Source: an uncultured Collinsella sp. (GTDB lineage Bacteria; Actinomycetota; Coriobacteriia; Coriobacteriales; Coriobacteriaceae). Taken from it: a DNA stretch of 64,000 bases. The stretch is from positions 13,880-77,879 of the forward strand of contig UQTR01000002.1 in assembly GCA_900544065.1 (NCBI GenBank), given 5' to 3'. Positions within the stretch are counted from its first letter, which is position 1. The number at the start of each line of letters is the position of its first letter. A program made the position numbers and the translations under genes. This document shows, one piece after another, positions 43,079-51,463 of the stretch. The notes beneath the pieces are model-generated. The model saw only the letters and a program-made list of their open reading frames with translations. It had not been told where the DNA came from and did no database searches.

Positions 43079-43470
43079 GCTTTTGGTAAATGGCTATATG
43101 AGTTTATTTAATTGGACTTGAGGGCCATCGGATCGTTTGCCAGCTCAAAGGAAATAAAAACATTCGTTCACTATCAAAAATAATGCTTACATTATCGCTC
43201 AAGAAGTCGCAGGGCATTTTTTGACGCGTCGTTCGTCAAGTGATTTGGCAAGTGTTTGGTTAGATATTGGTCAGTTTTGGGGCAACCTTGCCAAAAGCTT
43301 GACGGATGCAAATCATGACGTCGACAAATGAGCACTTTGAGCGAGCCCGTCTTAAAAATCTGGGCTGATTCTCGATAATCGCCCTCAATCGTCCCTTGCT
43401 AAGCGGTGCCCTCGCGTACAATCTGCTCCGACATTCACGCGCCGCCCGGCGCTCAAGAGGGGAGGACCCC
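43079..43470. other. AT-rich spacer before prmC, no gene recognised
   Basis: About 390 bp with no protein-like frame. TTGGCAAG and CTTGCCAA form a loose dyad (near 43244-43296), and TACAAT at 43417 could be a -10 box for prmC, though its -35 is weak. Confidence 0.4.
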
Positions 43471-44745
43471 ATGGCAAACGAGATCTGGACCATCAAGCGT
43501 TGTCTCGAGTGGACCAAGGAGTACCTGGCCGAGCGCGGCGAGGAGCACCCCCGTCTTTCTGCCGAGTGGCTGCTGTGCGCCGCCACGGGCCTGGCGCGCA
43601 TTGACCTATATATGCGTATGGACGAGACGCTTAACGCGGCCCAGCTCGAGACCATGCATGCGGCCGTTGTCCGCCGCGCTAAGGGCGAGCCGCTGCAATA
43701 CATCACGGGCAGCACGCAGTTTCGCATGATCGACGTCGCGTGCGCCCCCGGTGTGCTCATTCCGCGCCCCGAGACCGAGATGCTCGTCGAGGAAGTCCTC
43801 AATTATCTGGATGCCGAGGTACTGAGCCCCGAGGCCGCTGCCCGTCAGCGTGTTGAGCTGCCTTGGAACGATGAGGTCGAGCAGGCACGCAAGGCCGAGG
43901 CCGCATTGGCCGACGAGCGAGCGACGGCCGAGCGCCGTGCCGCCAACCTCACAGCTGCCGACGAGGCGGCGCTAGGCGGCGATGTGCTGGGCAGTCGCGC
44001 TTATGCCGAGGAACTGGCCGATCGCGAGGCCGAGGAAGCCGCCGCGCAGGCGGCAGAAGCCGAAGCGGCAGAAGCAGAGGCCATGGAAACCCCCGAGCCC
44101 GAGCTCGACGAATACGGCATCGCCATTGAGGACAACGACCAACAGGCGACTCCCGCGCAAGATGCCGCCGAGGCCAACGTATCTGCCCCAGCCGAGCCCC
44201 GCACTGCCCGCGTTCTCGAGGTCGGCTGCGGCACGGGCTGCATTTCGCTCTCCCTTGCCTGGGAGCGCCGCGGCCACGTTACCTGCACTGCTACCGATAT
44301 CGAGCCGCGCGCCATCGATCTGGCCACCAAAAACCGTGATGCGCTTGGCCTCACGTCCGACGAGGTCGCCTTCAGCCTCACAAACCTGGTGAGTTCCATT
44401 CCCCGCGAAGAGTGGGGCACCTTTGATGTGCTCGTCTCCAACCCACCTTACATCCCGACCGACGTCATGCGCTCGCTGCCGCATGAGGTCAAGGACTTTG
44501 AGCCCGATCTGGCGCTCGAGGGCGGTGCCGACGGTCTCGATATCTTCCGCCGCCTGCTCAACGCGGCGCCCTACATGCTGCGTGCCGGCGGCCTGTTTGC
44601 CTGCGAGCTCTACGAGGGCGCGCTCGACGCCGCGGCCGAGCTCTGTCGTCAAGCAGGCCTTTCGGACGTGCGTATCGTCCACGACCTCACCGATCGCCCC
44701 CGCATTGTCCGAGCCATCGTCATCGAGCCCAAGCAACGCCAGTAA
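43471..44745 (+). CDS. prmC: Release-factor glutamine methyltransferase with a large insert
   Basis: PrmC (HemK) methylates the GGQ glutamine of release factors using S-adenosylmethionine, fitting its position after prfA. The N-terminal helical domain is at about 1-115, the SAM motif EVGCGTGCIS near 250, and the catalytic NPPYIP near 325. The protein is 424 residues, far above the usual 280. The excess is an Ala/Glu-rich, low-complexity stretch of about 130 residues (about 118-246) between the two domains, probably a charged coil or disordered linker. The ATG at 43471 has GGGGAGG upstream; the longer frame from 43396 is not used. Confidence 0.93.
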   Translation: MANEIWTIKRCLEWTKEYLAERGEEHPRLSAEWLLCAATGLARIDLYMRMDETLNAAQLETMHAAVVRRAKGEPLQYITGSTQFRMIDVACAPGVLIPRPETEMLVEEVLNYLDAEVLSPEAAARQRVELPWNDEVEQARKAEAALADERATAERRAANLTAADEAALGGDVLGSRAYAEELADREAEEAAAQAAEAEAAEAEAMETPEPELDEYGIAIEDNDQQATPAQDAAEANVSAPAEPRTARVLEVGCGTGCISLSLAWERRGHVTCTATDIEPRAIDLATKNRDALGLTSDEVAFSLTNLVSSIPREEWGTFDVLVSNPPYIPTDVMRSLPHEVKDFEPDLALEGGADGLDIFRRLLNAAPYMLRAGGLFACELYEGALDAAAELCRQAGLSDVRIVHDLTDRPRIVRAIVIEPKQRQ

Positions 44746-44759
44746 TATTTATTAACTGG

Positions 44760-44788
44760 TTAGCAAAAATTATAAAGTAGTTTATAAT
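44760..44788 (+). promoter_or_regulatory. hicAB promoter with overlapping operator
   Basis: TTAGCA (44760-44765) and TATAAT (44783-44788) are 17 bp apart. A perfect dyad, ATTATAAA (44769-44776) and TTTATAAT (44781-44788), overlaps the -10, the expected place for HicB autoregulation. Confidence 0.65.
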
Positions 44789-44813
44789 TAGGACGGCTGA
44801 AAGAGGTCGGCCC

Positions 44814-44999
44814 ATGCAACCTCCTACCTTTCGGGAAATCATTGCCCTACTCAAGCACGATGGATTCGTGAAGGTCGCGCAAGTCGGTAGTCATGCTAAG
44901 TATGTTTCTGGTGACCGCGTTGTCACCGTGAACGGCTCTGGTGGTGATCGACCAAAGAAGGGCACGTGGGCAAGTATTCGTCGCCAAGCTGGATGGTAG
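44814..44999 (+). CDS. hicA: HicA toxin, mRNA interferase
   Basis: A 61-residue HicA with the double-stranded-RNA-binding-like fold. The catalytic His is His27 in GSHAKY, and the end is the usual GTWASIRRQAGW. HicA cleaves mRNA and tmRNA until HicB binds it. The ATG at 44814 follows AGAGG. The hicB gene begins 11 bp after its stop. The pair is inserted between prmC and the Sua5/YrdC gene, which are normally close neighbours, so it is probably an acquired toxin-antitoxin module. Confidence 0.9.
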   Translation: MQPPTFREIIALLKHDGFVKVAQVGSHAKYVSGDRVVTVNGSGGDRPKKGTWASIRRQAGW

Positions 45000-45010
45000 T
45001 TGGAGGCAAA

Positions 45011-45457
45011 ATGAGGCAGCGATTTACCTATGACTGCGTTCTCATAAAAGAAGACGATGGTTACTGCGCTAGCTTCCCGCAGATTCCCGGCGCCTTTGCC
45101 GATGGCGATACGCGCGAAGAAGCGATTGCCCATGCCACCGAGGCACTGATGGCGTTTTTGGCCGACGACCTCAACAACGGTTTGACTCCGGCAGGGTACG
45201 AACGCTCGGCCGAGGTCGTGGCCCTTTCAGTCGAAATCGACCACGAGGACGCTCGGGAAGCGGCGTGCCGAACATTTAAAGACGCAGCGCTGGACCTCAA
45301 AGTCTCCGCTCCGCGGATTACCGCGCTGGTCAAAGCCGGAAAGCTCGATGTTGAACTCGTCGACGGCCGTCGGATGATAACGATAGACAGCATCGAGCGT
45401 TACGCCGCCCAAGAACGTCACGCCGGCAGGCCAAAGAAGTTCGTCGCAGTCCAATAA
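45011..45457 (+). CDS. hicB: HicB antitoxin
   Basis: A 148-residue antitoxin with the degenerate RNase-H-like HicB fold in the first 75 residues (YCASFPQIPGAFADGDTREE). The C-terminal half (about 95-148) is a DNA-binding-like domain (DLKVSAPRITALVKAGKLDV, then ERYAAQERHAGRPKKF) reminiscent of helix-turn-helix plus an AT-hook-like GRPKK. The ATG at 45011 follows GGAGG. It would neutralise HicA and repress its own promoter at the dyad 44769-44788. Confidence 0.88.
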   Translation: MRQRFTYDCVLIKEDDGYCASFPQIPGAFADGDTREEAIAHATEALMAFLADDLNNGLTPAGYERSAEVVALSVEIDHEDAREAACRTFKDAALDLKVSAPRITALVKAGKLDVELVDGRRMITIDSIERYAAQERHAGRPKKFVAVQ

Positions 45458-45591
45458 CCCCCTCACTTTCACCGACTACTAGAGCCGCTCACCAAACCAA
45501 CATGCGCTCTGGGCAAATAGGTTGAACGTTTCGTGCGAGAATGCCCCACAGTAAACAAACTTGCACCAGAGCGTAAGGGGCTGGCATACAC

Positions 45592-46335
45592 ATGCAGACG
45601 GTCTATCGGGTATACGAGGGAACGCGCGAGCCGCATCGGCTTGCCGTCGAGCGCACGGCCGAGGTGCTCGGCCGCGGCGGCCTGGCTTTGATCCCGACCG
45701 AGACCGTCTACGGTGTTGCCGTGGCAGTCAACGCCTTCTCGGACGCCGTGCCCCAAGATACAAGCGAATTCCCATCGTGGCCGCGCGATCCGCAGGCTGC
45801 CGTCAATGGCGCCGCAGTTCCTGCGCTCGGCACCGGCTATCGCCGTATCTTCACTCTCAAGCAACGTGAACTCACGCAAACCGTCGCTTGGCTGGTCGAT
45901 GGCGTCGAAGCACTCGACCGCTATGGCGTGGATATCCCGGAAGATGCCCGCGTACTCGCGCGACGATGCTGGCCGGGAGCCCTGACTATCGTGATTAAGG
46001 CAGCCCCCTGCGTGCCGACCTTTATGCGCGCCGCCGATGACACGGTGGCTCTTCGCGCTTCGGCTTCTCCCGTGGTCCAAGCGCTCATCCGCGCCTGCGG
46101 CAGCCCCCTTGCCTGCACGAGCGCCAACACGCACGGCGCGCCCTCGCCGGCAAGCTTTGCTGCCGTCGAGGGTCGCATCCTGGAGGGGGTCGATGTTGCC
46201 GTCGACGCCGGTGAGACCCCGTGTCGCGACGCCTCGACCATCGTGTCGTTTCAGCACGGCGAGCTCCAGATCCTGCGCCAAGGCGCACTTCCCGCATCAG
46301 AGATCGAACGGGTCCTGTCCGACCCGATGCAATAG
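45592..46335 (+). CDS. Sua5/YrdC-family threonylcarbamoyl-AMP synthase
   Basis: A 247-residue YrdC-domain protein that makes threonylcarbamoyl-AMP from threonine, bicarbonate and ATP for the t6A37 modification of tRNA. The nucleotide-binding start (LALIPTETVYGVA) and the CTSANTHG motif are present. It is longer than TsaC (about 190) owing to an insert of some 35 residues (about 45-80), and lacks the full Sua5 C-terminal domain. The ATG at 45592 has only a moderate ribosome site. The position after prfA-prmC matches many Gram-positive genomes. Confidence 0.88.
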   Translation: MQTVYRVYEGTREPHRLAVERTAEVLGRGGLALIPTETVYGVAVAVNAFSDAVPQDTSEFPSWPRDPQAAVNGAAVPALGTGYRRIFTLKQRELTQTVAWLVDGVEALDRYGVDIPEDARVLARRCWPGALTIVIKAAPCVPTFMRAADDTVALRASASPVVQALIRACGSPLACTSANTHGAPSPASFAAVEGRILEGVDVAVDAGETPCRDASTIVSFQHGELQILRQGALPASEIERVLSDPMQ

Positions 46336-46348
46336 AAAGGTTTAAGCG

Positions 46349-47890
46349 ATGTCGTTGAATCTGGGCAGCCTGGGCATGGAAGATGCCTCGTTTGACTTTG
46401 GCGGTTCCTACATCATGGCGCTCGACTGCGGCACCACCTCGGTACTTGCGACCATCGTCGACGAGTACGGATGCATCGTCGCGCAGGCACGTCGCAGCGT
46501 CAAAACCAGCTTCCCGCGTCCCGGCTGGGTGGAGCAAGACCCCATGGCGGTCCTTGCTAGCCAGATCGCCGTCATGATGGAAGTCCAGTTTAAGAGCGGT
46601 ATCCACTCCGACCGCATTGCCGCCATCGGCATCTCCAACCAGCGCGAGACCACGGTGGTCTGGGATCGCGTGAGCGGTCAGCCGATCTATAACGCTATCG
46701 TATGGCAGTGCCGCCGTACCGCACCTCTGATCGACGAGCTTGTCGAGCAGGGCGCAGAAGGGCTGGTGCGCTCCCGCACGGGACTCACGCTCGACCCGTA
46801 TTTCTCGGCCTCCAAGGTGCAGTGGATTCTCGACAACGTCGACGGCGCACGCGAAAGCGCGGCGGCGGGCGACCTCATGTTTGGCACCATCGACACCTGG
46901 CTCATCTACAACCTCACCGGCGGCCAGGTCTTTGCCACCGACTACACCAATGCCAGCCGCACGGCACTCTTTAATATCCATACGCTCGATTGGGACGACG
47001 ACCTGCTGGCACTCTTTGACGTTCCACGTTCCATGATGCCCGAGGTTCGCTGGAGCTCGGGCGACTACGGCCGCGTCGCGAGCGACATCATGACCAACAT
47101 GCCGCCCATCATGGGCGTGGCGGGTGACCAACAGGCGTCGCTGTTCGGCCACTGCTGTTTCCGTCCCGGCCAGACCAAAAACACCTATGGCACGGGTTGC
47201 TTTATGCTCATGAACACCGGCGACGAGATCGTCGAATCCAAGAATGGCCTGGTCTCCACCATCGGTATCGCTGCGGACGGCAAAGTCAGCTATGCGCTCG
47301 AGGGCTCTATTTTTGCCGCCGGCTCAACGATGAACTGGCTTCGCAACAACATGGGCATCATCTCGAGCGTGAGCGAGTCGGCACAACTCGCCGCTTCGAT
47401 TAGCGACAACGAGGGCTGCTACTTCGTTCCCGCCTTTGCGGGTTTGGGTGCTCCCTGGTGGGACCCGCATGCTCGCGGTATCGTGTGCGGTCTGACCGGC
47501 GCCTCGAGCCGTGCGACCATCGTACGTGCCGCCTGCGAATCCATGGCATATCAGAGCTACGACGTGCTGCGCGCCATGGAGCAGGACGTGGGGCTTTCGA
47601 TTGAGCGCCTGTCTGTCGATGGCGGTGCCTCGCGCAACGAGTTCATCATGCAATTCCAGGCCGACCTGCTGGATATCCCCGTGCTGCAATGCGAGACGGT
47701 GGAGACCACGGCAATCGGTGCCGCGTACTTGGCGGGTCTTGCCGTCGGCTATTGGGAAGACCTGGAAGAGCTGGAGCAAAATGCCCAGATCGTTAGGACC
47801 TTCCTTCCCCACATGTCCGCCGAGCGCCGCGAACAAAACCTTGCGGGCTGGCGTGATGCAGTCAGGCGCTCGCTCAGTACCGCACAGTAG
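46349..47890 (+). CDS. glpK: Glycerol kinase
   Basis: A 513-residue FGGY-family kinase that converts glycerol to glycerol 3-phosphate. The signatures are LDCGTTSVLATIVDE (about residues 25-39), SNQRETTVVWDR, the substrate-binding NAIVWQCRR, and the phosphate 2 motif DGGASRNEFIMQF. An N-terminal extension of about 20 residues precedes the ATPase fold. Start ATG at 46349 with AAAGG upstream, 13 bp after the YrdC gene. No glycerol facilitator gene is next to it. Confidence 0.95.
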   Translation: MSLNLGSLGMEDASFDFGGSYIMALDCGTTSVLATIVDEYGCIVAQARRSVKTSFPRPGWVEQDPMAVLASQIAVMMEVQFKSGIHSDRIAAIGISNQRETTVVWDRVSGQPIYNAIVWQCRRTAPLIDELVEQGAEGLVRSRTGLTLDPYFSASKVQWILDNVDGARESAAAGDLMFGTIDTWLIYNLTGGQVFATDYTNASRTALFNIHTLDWDDDLLALFDVPRSMMPEVRWSSGDYGRVASDIMTNMPPIMGVAGDQQASLFGHCCFRPGQTKNTYGTGCFMLMNTGDEIVESKNGLVSTIGIAADGKVSYALEGSIFAAGSTMNWLRNNMGIISSVSESAQLAASISDNEGCYFVPAFAGLGAPWWDPHARGIVCGLTGASSRATIVRAACESMAYQSYDVLRAMEQDVGLSIERLSVDGGASRNEFIMQFQADLLDIPVLQCETVETTAIGAAYLAGLAVGYWEDLEELEQNAQIVRTFLPHMSAERREQNLAGWRDAVRRSLSTAQ

Positions 47891-48013
47891 GGCTGCGATG
47901 GGCTGCTCGATACAACAAACCGCTAAACTAATGCATGGCGTGCGGCGGCAACATTGCTGCGCGCCTTGTCAGCAAGGCCGTTTTGCGGCCGCAACGAAAG
48001 GGGCAATCAACCC

Positions 48014-48661
48014 ATGACCGTCACCTACGATGCGTCCCGCGTGACGCTTGTCGATCACCCGCTCGTCCAGCACAAGCTGTCGATCCTGCGCGACAAAAAC
48101 ACCGGCACCAACCAGTTCCGCCAGCTCGTGCGCGAGCTCGCGCTTTTTGACGGCTACGAGGCCATGCGCGACCTGCCTATGGAAGACGTCGAGGTCGAGA
48201 CCCCCATCACTACCGCCACGTTCAAACGGCTCGCCGGCAAGAAACTCGCCATCGTGCCCATCCTGCGTGCGGGCCTTGGAATGGTCGACGGCATTCTCGA
48301 CTTGGTGCCCTCCGCTCGCGTGGGCCACATCGGCATGGAGCGCGACGAGGTCACCCACGAGCCGCACGAGTATTACTGCAAGATGCCCAAGGATATCGAC
48401 CAGCGCATCTGCCTGGTCGTCGACCCCATGCTTGCCACGGGCGGTTCGGCCGAGATGGCCATCAGCTACCTGCGCGAGCGTGGTGTCAAGGACATCCGCA
48501 TGCTGTGCATCGTCGCGGCCCCCGAGGGCCTCAGGTCGCTGACTGAGAAGGATCCTGATGTGCATATCTATACCTGCGCCATCGACGACCATCTCAACGA
48601 GGCTGCCTACATCGTTCCCGGCCTGGGCGACGCCGGCGATCGCATCTACGGCACGCTCTAG
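48014..48661 (+). CDS. upp: Uracil phosphoribosyltransferase
   Basis: A 215-residue enzyme of pyrimidine salvage, making UMP from uracil and PRPP. The PRPP loop is [12 protein letters not shown], and the C-terminal uracil-binding [12 protein letters not shown] is intact. The ATG at 48014 follows GAAAGGGG; upstream frame residues in the 47954 frame are not used. In many Gram-positives upp lies close to the atp operon, as here (about 200 bp before the atp promoter). Confidence 0.96.
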   Translation: MTVTYDASRVTLVDHPLVQHKLSILRDKNTGTNQFRQLVRELALFDGYEAMRDLPMEDVEVETPITTATFKRLAGKKLAIVPILRAGLGMVDGILDLVPSARVGHIGMERDEVTHEPHEYYCKMPKDIDQRICLVVDPMLATGGSAEMAISYLRERGVKDIRMLCIVAAPEGLRSLTEKDPDVHIYTCAIDDHLNEAAYIVPGLGDAGDRIYGTL

Positions 48662-48703
48662 TCGCTGAGCTAAGACGGCCGCGGCTGCAAATACGAAGAA
48701 ACG

Positions 48704-48738
48704 GTGCGCGCGGACGAACAAAGGGCGACCGCGCGCAC
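48704..48738 (+). terminator. Hairpin after upp
   Basis: GTGCGCGCGG (48704-48713) pairs perfectly with CCGCGCGCAC (48729-48738). The T run is poor, so it may be a weak terminator or an mRNA stabiliser. Confidence 0.5.
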
Positions 48739-48853
48739 TCCTGTTAACGGACGTTTTGCCCTGCAGGGTTCGAGAAAAACGTATTACCGTACCTGCGGCA
48801 TAAAGAAGGTCTTAAGAAAACGAACAGGTGCGTATTAACCGATGCTTTTTCGG

Positions 48854-48881
48854 TTGTACTTTAGCGATTGGCTCGTACAAT
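48854..48881 (+). promoter_or_regulatory. Probable atp operon promoter
   Basis: TTGTAC (48854-48859) and TACAAT (48876-48881) are 16 bp apart, about 60 bp upstream of the first gene of the ATP synthase operon. Confidence 0.55.
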
Positions 48882-48942
48882 AGTCACCAATGTTTGGCGG
48901 GAACTGTTCTGTGAAGCGTTAAAAAGGAAAGTGAGGACGCCA

Positions 48943-49254
48943 GTGTTTCAGATAGCCGATCTGCTCGCTATCGTTGCAGGCGCCATCGCGGGCGCAATTG
49001 CCTTCCTTCCCTTTGTCTTTACGCTCAAGCCGGTTCTTGACGATAAACAGAATGCGGACATGCTCAAGGGCATGGTGAGTCTGGCGGTCTCGGCAATCGC
49101 CCTGCTCGTCTTTACCTTGGTTGTGTTTGTGTTGTTCGGAGAGGCATTTCGCATGTTCCTCCTGGGCGAGGCGATCGGCTTCGTGGCCTTTATGGCCGCC
49201 TGCGCGGTTCGCGTCGCCAAGGCGCTGCGAGATCCTCATGAGGTCGAAAGGTAA
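48943..49254 (+). CDS. Small membrane protein at the atpI position
   Basis: A 103-residue protein with three or four hydrophobic segments, in the place where atpI lies in most atp operons. AtpI-type proteins help assemble the c-ring. Sequence similarity to AtpI is not clear, so the role is by context. The GTG start at 48943 follows GAGG by 8 bp; the longer 48868 frame reads through the promoter and is rejected. It ends 3 bp before the atpB start. Confidence 0.75.
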   Translation: MFQIADLLAIVAGAIAGAIAFLPFVFTLKPVLDDKQNADMLKGMVSLAVSAIALLVFTLVVFVLFGEAFRMFLLGEAIGFVAFMAACAVRVAKALRDPHEVER

Positions 49255-49257
49255 GTC

Positions 49258-50061
49258 GTGGAAATATTTGAAAAGCTGCCTGATGAGATTAATCATCTGG
49301 TCAGCGAGTTCAGCTCCACCCCTGTCGTGGGCGATCTGAGCTGCGGCATCACGCAGTACTCGTTTTGGCTGATCGTCTCCACGATCGTGCTCCTGATCGT
49401 CCTGGCCGTGTTCAAGAAGAAGCAGACCCTGGTTCCCAAGGGCTTCTTCGTCAACGGTTTCGAGTACATCATCGAGTACGTCGAGAACGATATCGGCAAG
49501 GGTGTCGTGGGTGAGAACTGGAAGAAGCACTTCCCGTTCCTGTGCTCGCTTTTCCTGTTCATCCTGATCAATAACATGATCGGCCTGATCCCGGGAATGA
49601 AGCCCGGCACCGGCGCAATCGGCTCCACCGCCGCGCTCGCCATCTTCGCCTTCGTGTACTTCATCTACTACGGATGCAAGGCTCACGGCGTGATCGGCTA
49701 CATCAAGAGCCTCGCCCCGCAGGGCGTGAGCTTCCCGATGAACGTGCTTGTGTGGGTCGTCGAGCTTTTCTCGACCTTCCTGCGCCTCATCACGCTCGCC
49801 GTCCGTCTGTTCTGCAACATGTTCGCAGGACACGTGGTCATGGGCTCGTTCGCCATCATGGCGAGCATGTTCATGCAGCCGCTGCTTCAGCAGGTTTCCG
49901 CGGCCCACGCCGTCGGCGCCCTGCCTTCGCTTGCCTGGCTTGCCATCCTCATCCTGATCTATGCGATCGAGCTTGTGGTCGGCGCCATCCAGGCTTACGT
50001 CTTCACGGTCCTTACCGCCGTGTATGTATCCGAGGCAGAGGAGGTCGCGGAGGAGGAGTAG
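49258..50061 (+). CDS. atpB: ATP synthase F0 subunit a
   Basis: A 267-residue membrane subunit that forms the proton half-channels. The essential Arg lies in helix 4 (FLRLITLAVRLFCNMFAGH). The late Glu/Gln pair is in YAIELVVGAIQAYVFTVL. The start is a GTG at 49258, three bases after the previous stop. It is followed after a 123-bp gap by atpE. Confidence 0.96.
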   Translation: MEIFEKLPDEINHLVSEFSSTPVVGDLSCGITQYSFWLIVSTIVLLIVLAVFKKKQTLVPKGFFVNGFEYIIEYVENDIGKGVVGENWKKHFPFLCSLFLFILINNMIGLIPGMKPGTGAIGSTAALAIFAFVYFIYYGCKAHGVIGYIKSLAPQGVSFPMNVLVWVVELFSTFLRLITLAVRLFCNMFAGHVVMGSFAIMASMFMQPLLQQVSAAHAVGALPSLAWLAILILIYAIELVVGAIQAYVFTVLTAVYVSEAEEVAEEE

Positions 50062-50184
50062 TCTTCCGCTCGCGCCTTAAAGGTAAGCAATTCGTTAAAC
50101 CGCCGGTGCCCGTACCCATGGAGCCCGGCAGTTATAAAAAGGTTATCCTGCGTGAAATAAGACACGCACGACAAAGGAGGAATC

Positions 50185-50379
50185 GTGGGAGTTATCGGTT
50201 ACGGTCTCGGTGTTATCGGCGCTGGTCTTGCTATCGGCCTGTCTGCTCTGGGTGCTACGGGTGCTATGGCCCGTCAGCCTGAGGTCCAGGGCCGCGTGTT
50301 CACCGTCTTCATCATGGGCTCCGCCTTCGGCGAGGCTCTGGCTCTGATCGGCTTCGTTGTCGCGCTGATCGTTAAATAG
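50185..50379 (+). CDS. atpE: ATP synthase F0 subunit c
   Basis: A 64-residue two-helix hairpin that forms the rotating ring. The polar loop is RQP at 30-32, and the ion-binding carboxylate is Glu50 (GSAFGEALALIGF). No Gln/Ser-Thr pattern of the sodium type is seen, so protons are the likely ion. It is a little short for the family (70-80). The GTG start at 50185 follows the very strong AAAGGAGG, fitting the high copy number of this subunit. Confidence 0.95.
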   Translation: MGVIGYGLGVIGAGLAIGLSALGATGAMARQPEVQGRVFTVFIMGSAFGEALALIGFVVALIVK

Positions 50380-50394
50380 CACGGAGCGTCAAGT

Positions 50395-50997
50395 ATGAAT
50401 CTTTCATCCCAGAAGAGCGCGATCGCACTCTCCGCGTCCGCGGCCGCGCTGCTCATGCCGGTTTCCGCGTTCGCTGAGGACGGCGCTGCCGGTGCGGACA
50501 TCCTCATCCCTAAGATGGCGGAGTTCATCCCGGCGCTTATCGCCTTCCTGATTATCTGGATCGTGCTGGCCAAGGTTGCCCTGCCGGGCATCATGAAAAC
50601 CATGGAGGAGCGCGGCAAGAAGATCGAGGAGAGCCTCGACGAGGCCGAGAAGACCAAGCAGGAGGCTATCGCCAAGCGCGCTGAGTCCGACTCGATCGTC
50701 ACCGACGCTCGTCGTCAGGCTGCCGACATCGTTCTCGAGGCCCGTAAGGACGCCGAGTCCGAGCGCGCCCGTATCATCGAGGCTGCTCACAAGGAGGCCG
50801 AGGAGATCATCGCCAAGGCCCATACGACCGTCGAGGACGAGCGCAAGTCCATCTACGCCGGTGCCGCGAGCTCCATCGCCGACCTGTCCGTTGCCGTCGC
50901 CACCAAGATCGTGGGCGAGGCACTCGAGGACGAGGCCGAGCAGAAGAAGCTCATCGAGCGCTACATCCAGGAAGCAGGTAGCCTGAATGCCGACTAG
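50395..50997 (+). CDS. atpF: ATP synthase F0 subunit b
   Basis: A 200-residue peripheral-stalk subunit. A single main membrane span (about residues 45-67, FIPALIAFLIIWIVLAKVAL) precedes a long charged coiled coil (about 70-180). The first 27 residues look like a signal peptide (ALSASAAALLMPVSAFAED), a feature seen in some high-GC Gram-positives but unusual for the family at large. It overlaps atpH by 11 bp. Confidence 0.95.
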   Translation: MNLSSQKSAIALSASAAALLMPVSAFAEDGAAGADILIPKMAEFIPALIAFLIIWIVLAKVALPGIMKTMEERGKKIEESLDEAEKTKQEAIAKRAESDSIVTDARRQAADIVLEARKDAESERARIIEAAHKEAEEIIAKAHTTVEDERKSIYAGAASSIADLSVAVATKIVGEALEDEAEQKKLIERYIQEAGSLNAD

Positions 50998-51463
50998 CCG
51001 CTATCAGGACAAGGTGCTCGAGACCTACGCACGCTCCCTTCTGGAAGCCGCTAAGGCCGAGAACCATGTGTTCGAGGACCTCGAGATGATCGAGCGCCTG
51101 GCTTCTGCCAGCCCCGAGATCATCGCCGTGCTCGACACCATGTCCAAGCGCGACCAGCTCGACCTTCTTCCCAAGGTGGCAGCTGCCTTTAAGTATGTTG
51201 CCGAGGAAGACGAGGATGTAGTGGGCGTGACCGTCACCACGGCGATCCCGCTCGACGACGAGCTGCGTCAAACCATCACTAAGAAATGCGAGCAGGACTT
51301 CGGCCGCAAGGTATTCCTTATCGAGCAGGTCGATCCGTCTATCGTGGGCGGCCTGGTGCTCGAGGCCCGCGGCGAGCGTCGTGACATTTCCGTCAAGACG
51401 CAGCTGCGCGTCGCGCAGGAGACCCTCGCAAACTCTGCTAATTCGTACGGAGGTGAAGCCTAA
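50987..51463 (+). CDS. atpH: ATP synthase F1 subunit delta
   Basis: A 158-residue stalk protein that ties the b-subunit stalk to the top of F1. It has the N-terminal helical bundle ([20 protein letters not shown]) and the C-terminal conserved [18 protein letters not shown]. It starts within the end of atpF and its stop shares bases with the atpA start (TAATG), so the three are coupled. Confidence 0.95.
   Translation: MPTSRYQDKVLETYARSLLEAAKAENHVFEDLEMIERLASASPEIIAVLDTMSKRDQLDLLPKVAAAFKYVAEEDEDVVGVTVTTAIPLDDELRQTITKKCEQDFGRKVFLIEQVDPSIVGGLVLEARGERRDISVKTQLRVAQETLANSANSYGGEA

Noticed and set aside
43260..43802. A 180-codon minus-strand frame over the prmC start
   Set aside because: Ser/Arg-rich shadow frame that overlaps the real prmC N-terminus.
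47954..48013. Longer start for upp
   Set aside because: The 20 extra codons are Cys/Arg rich and do not match the family; ATG 48014 has the ribosome site.
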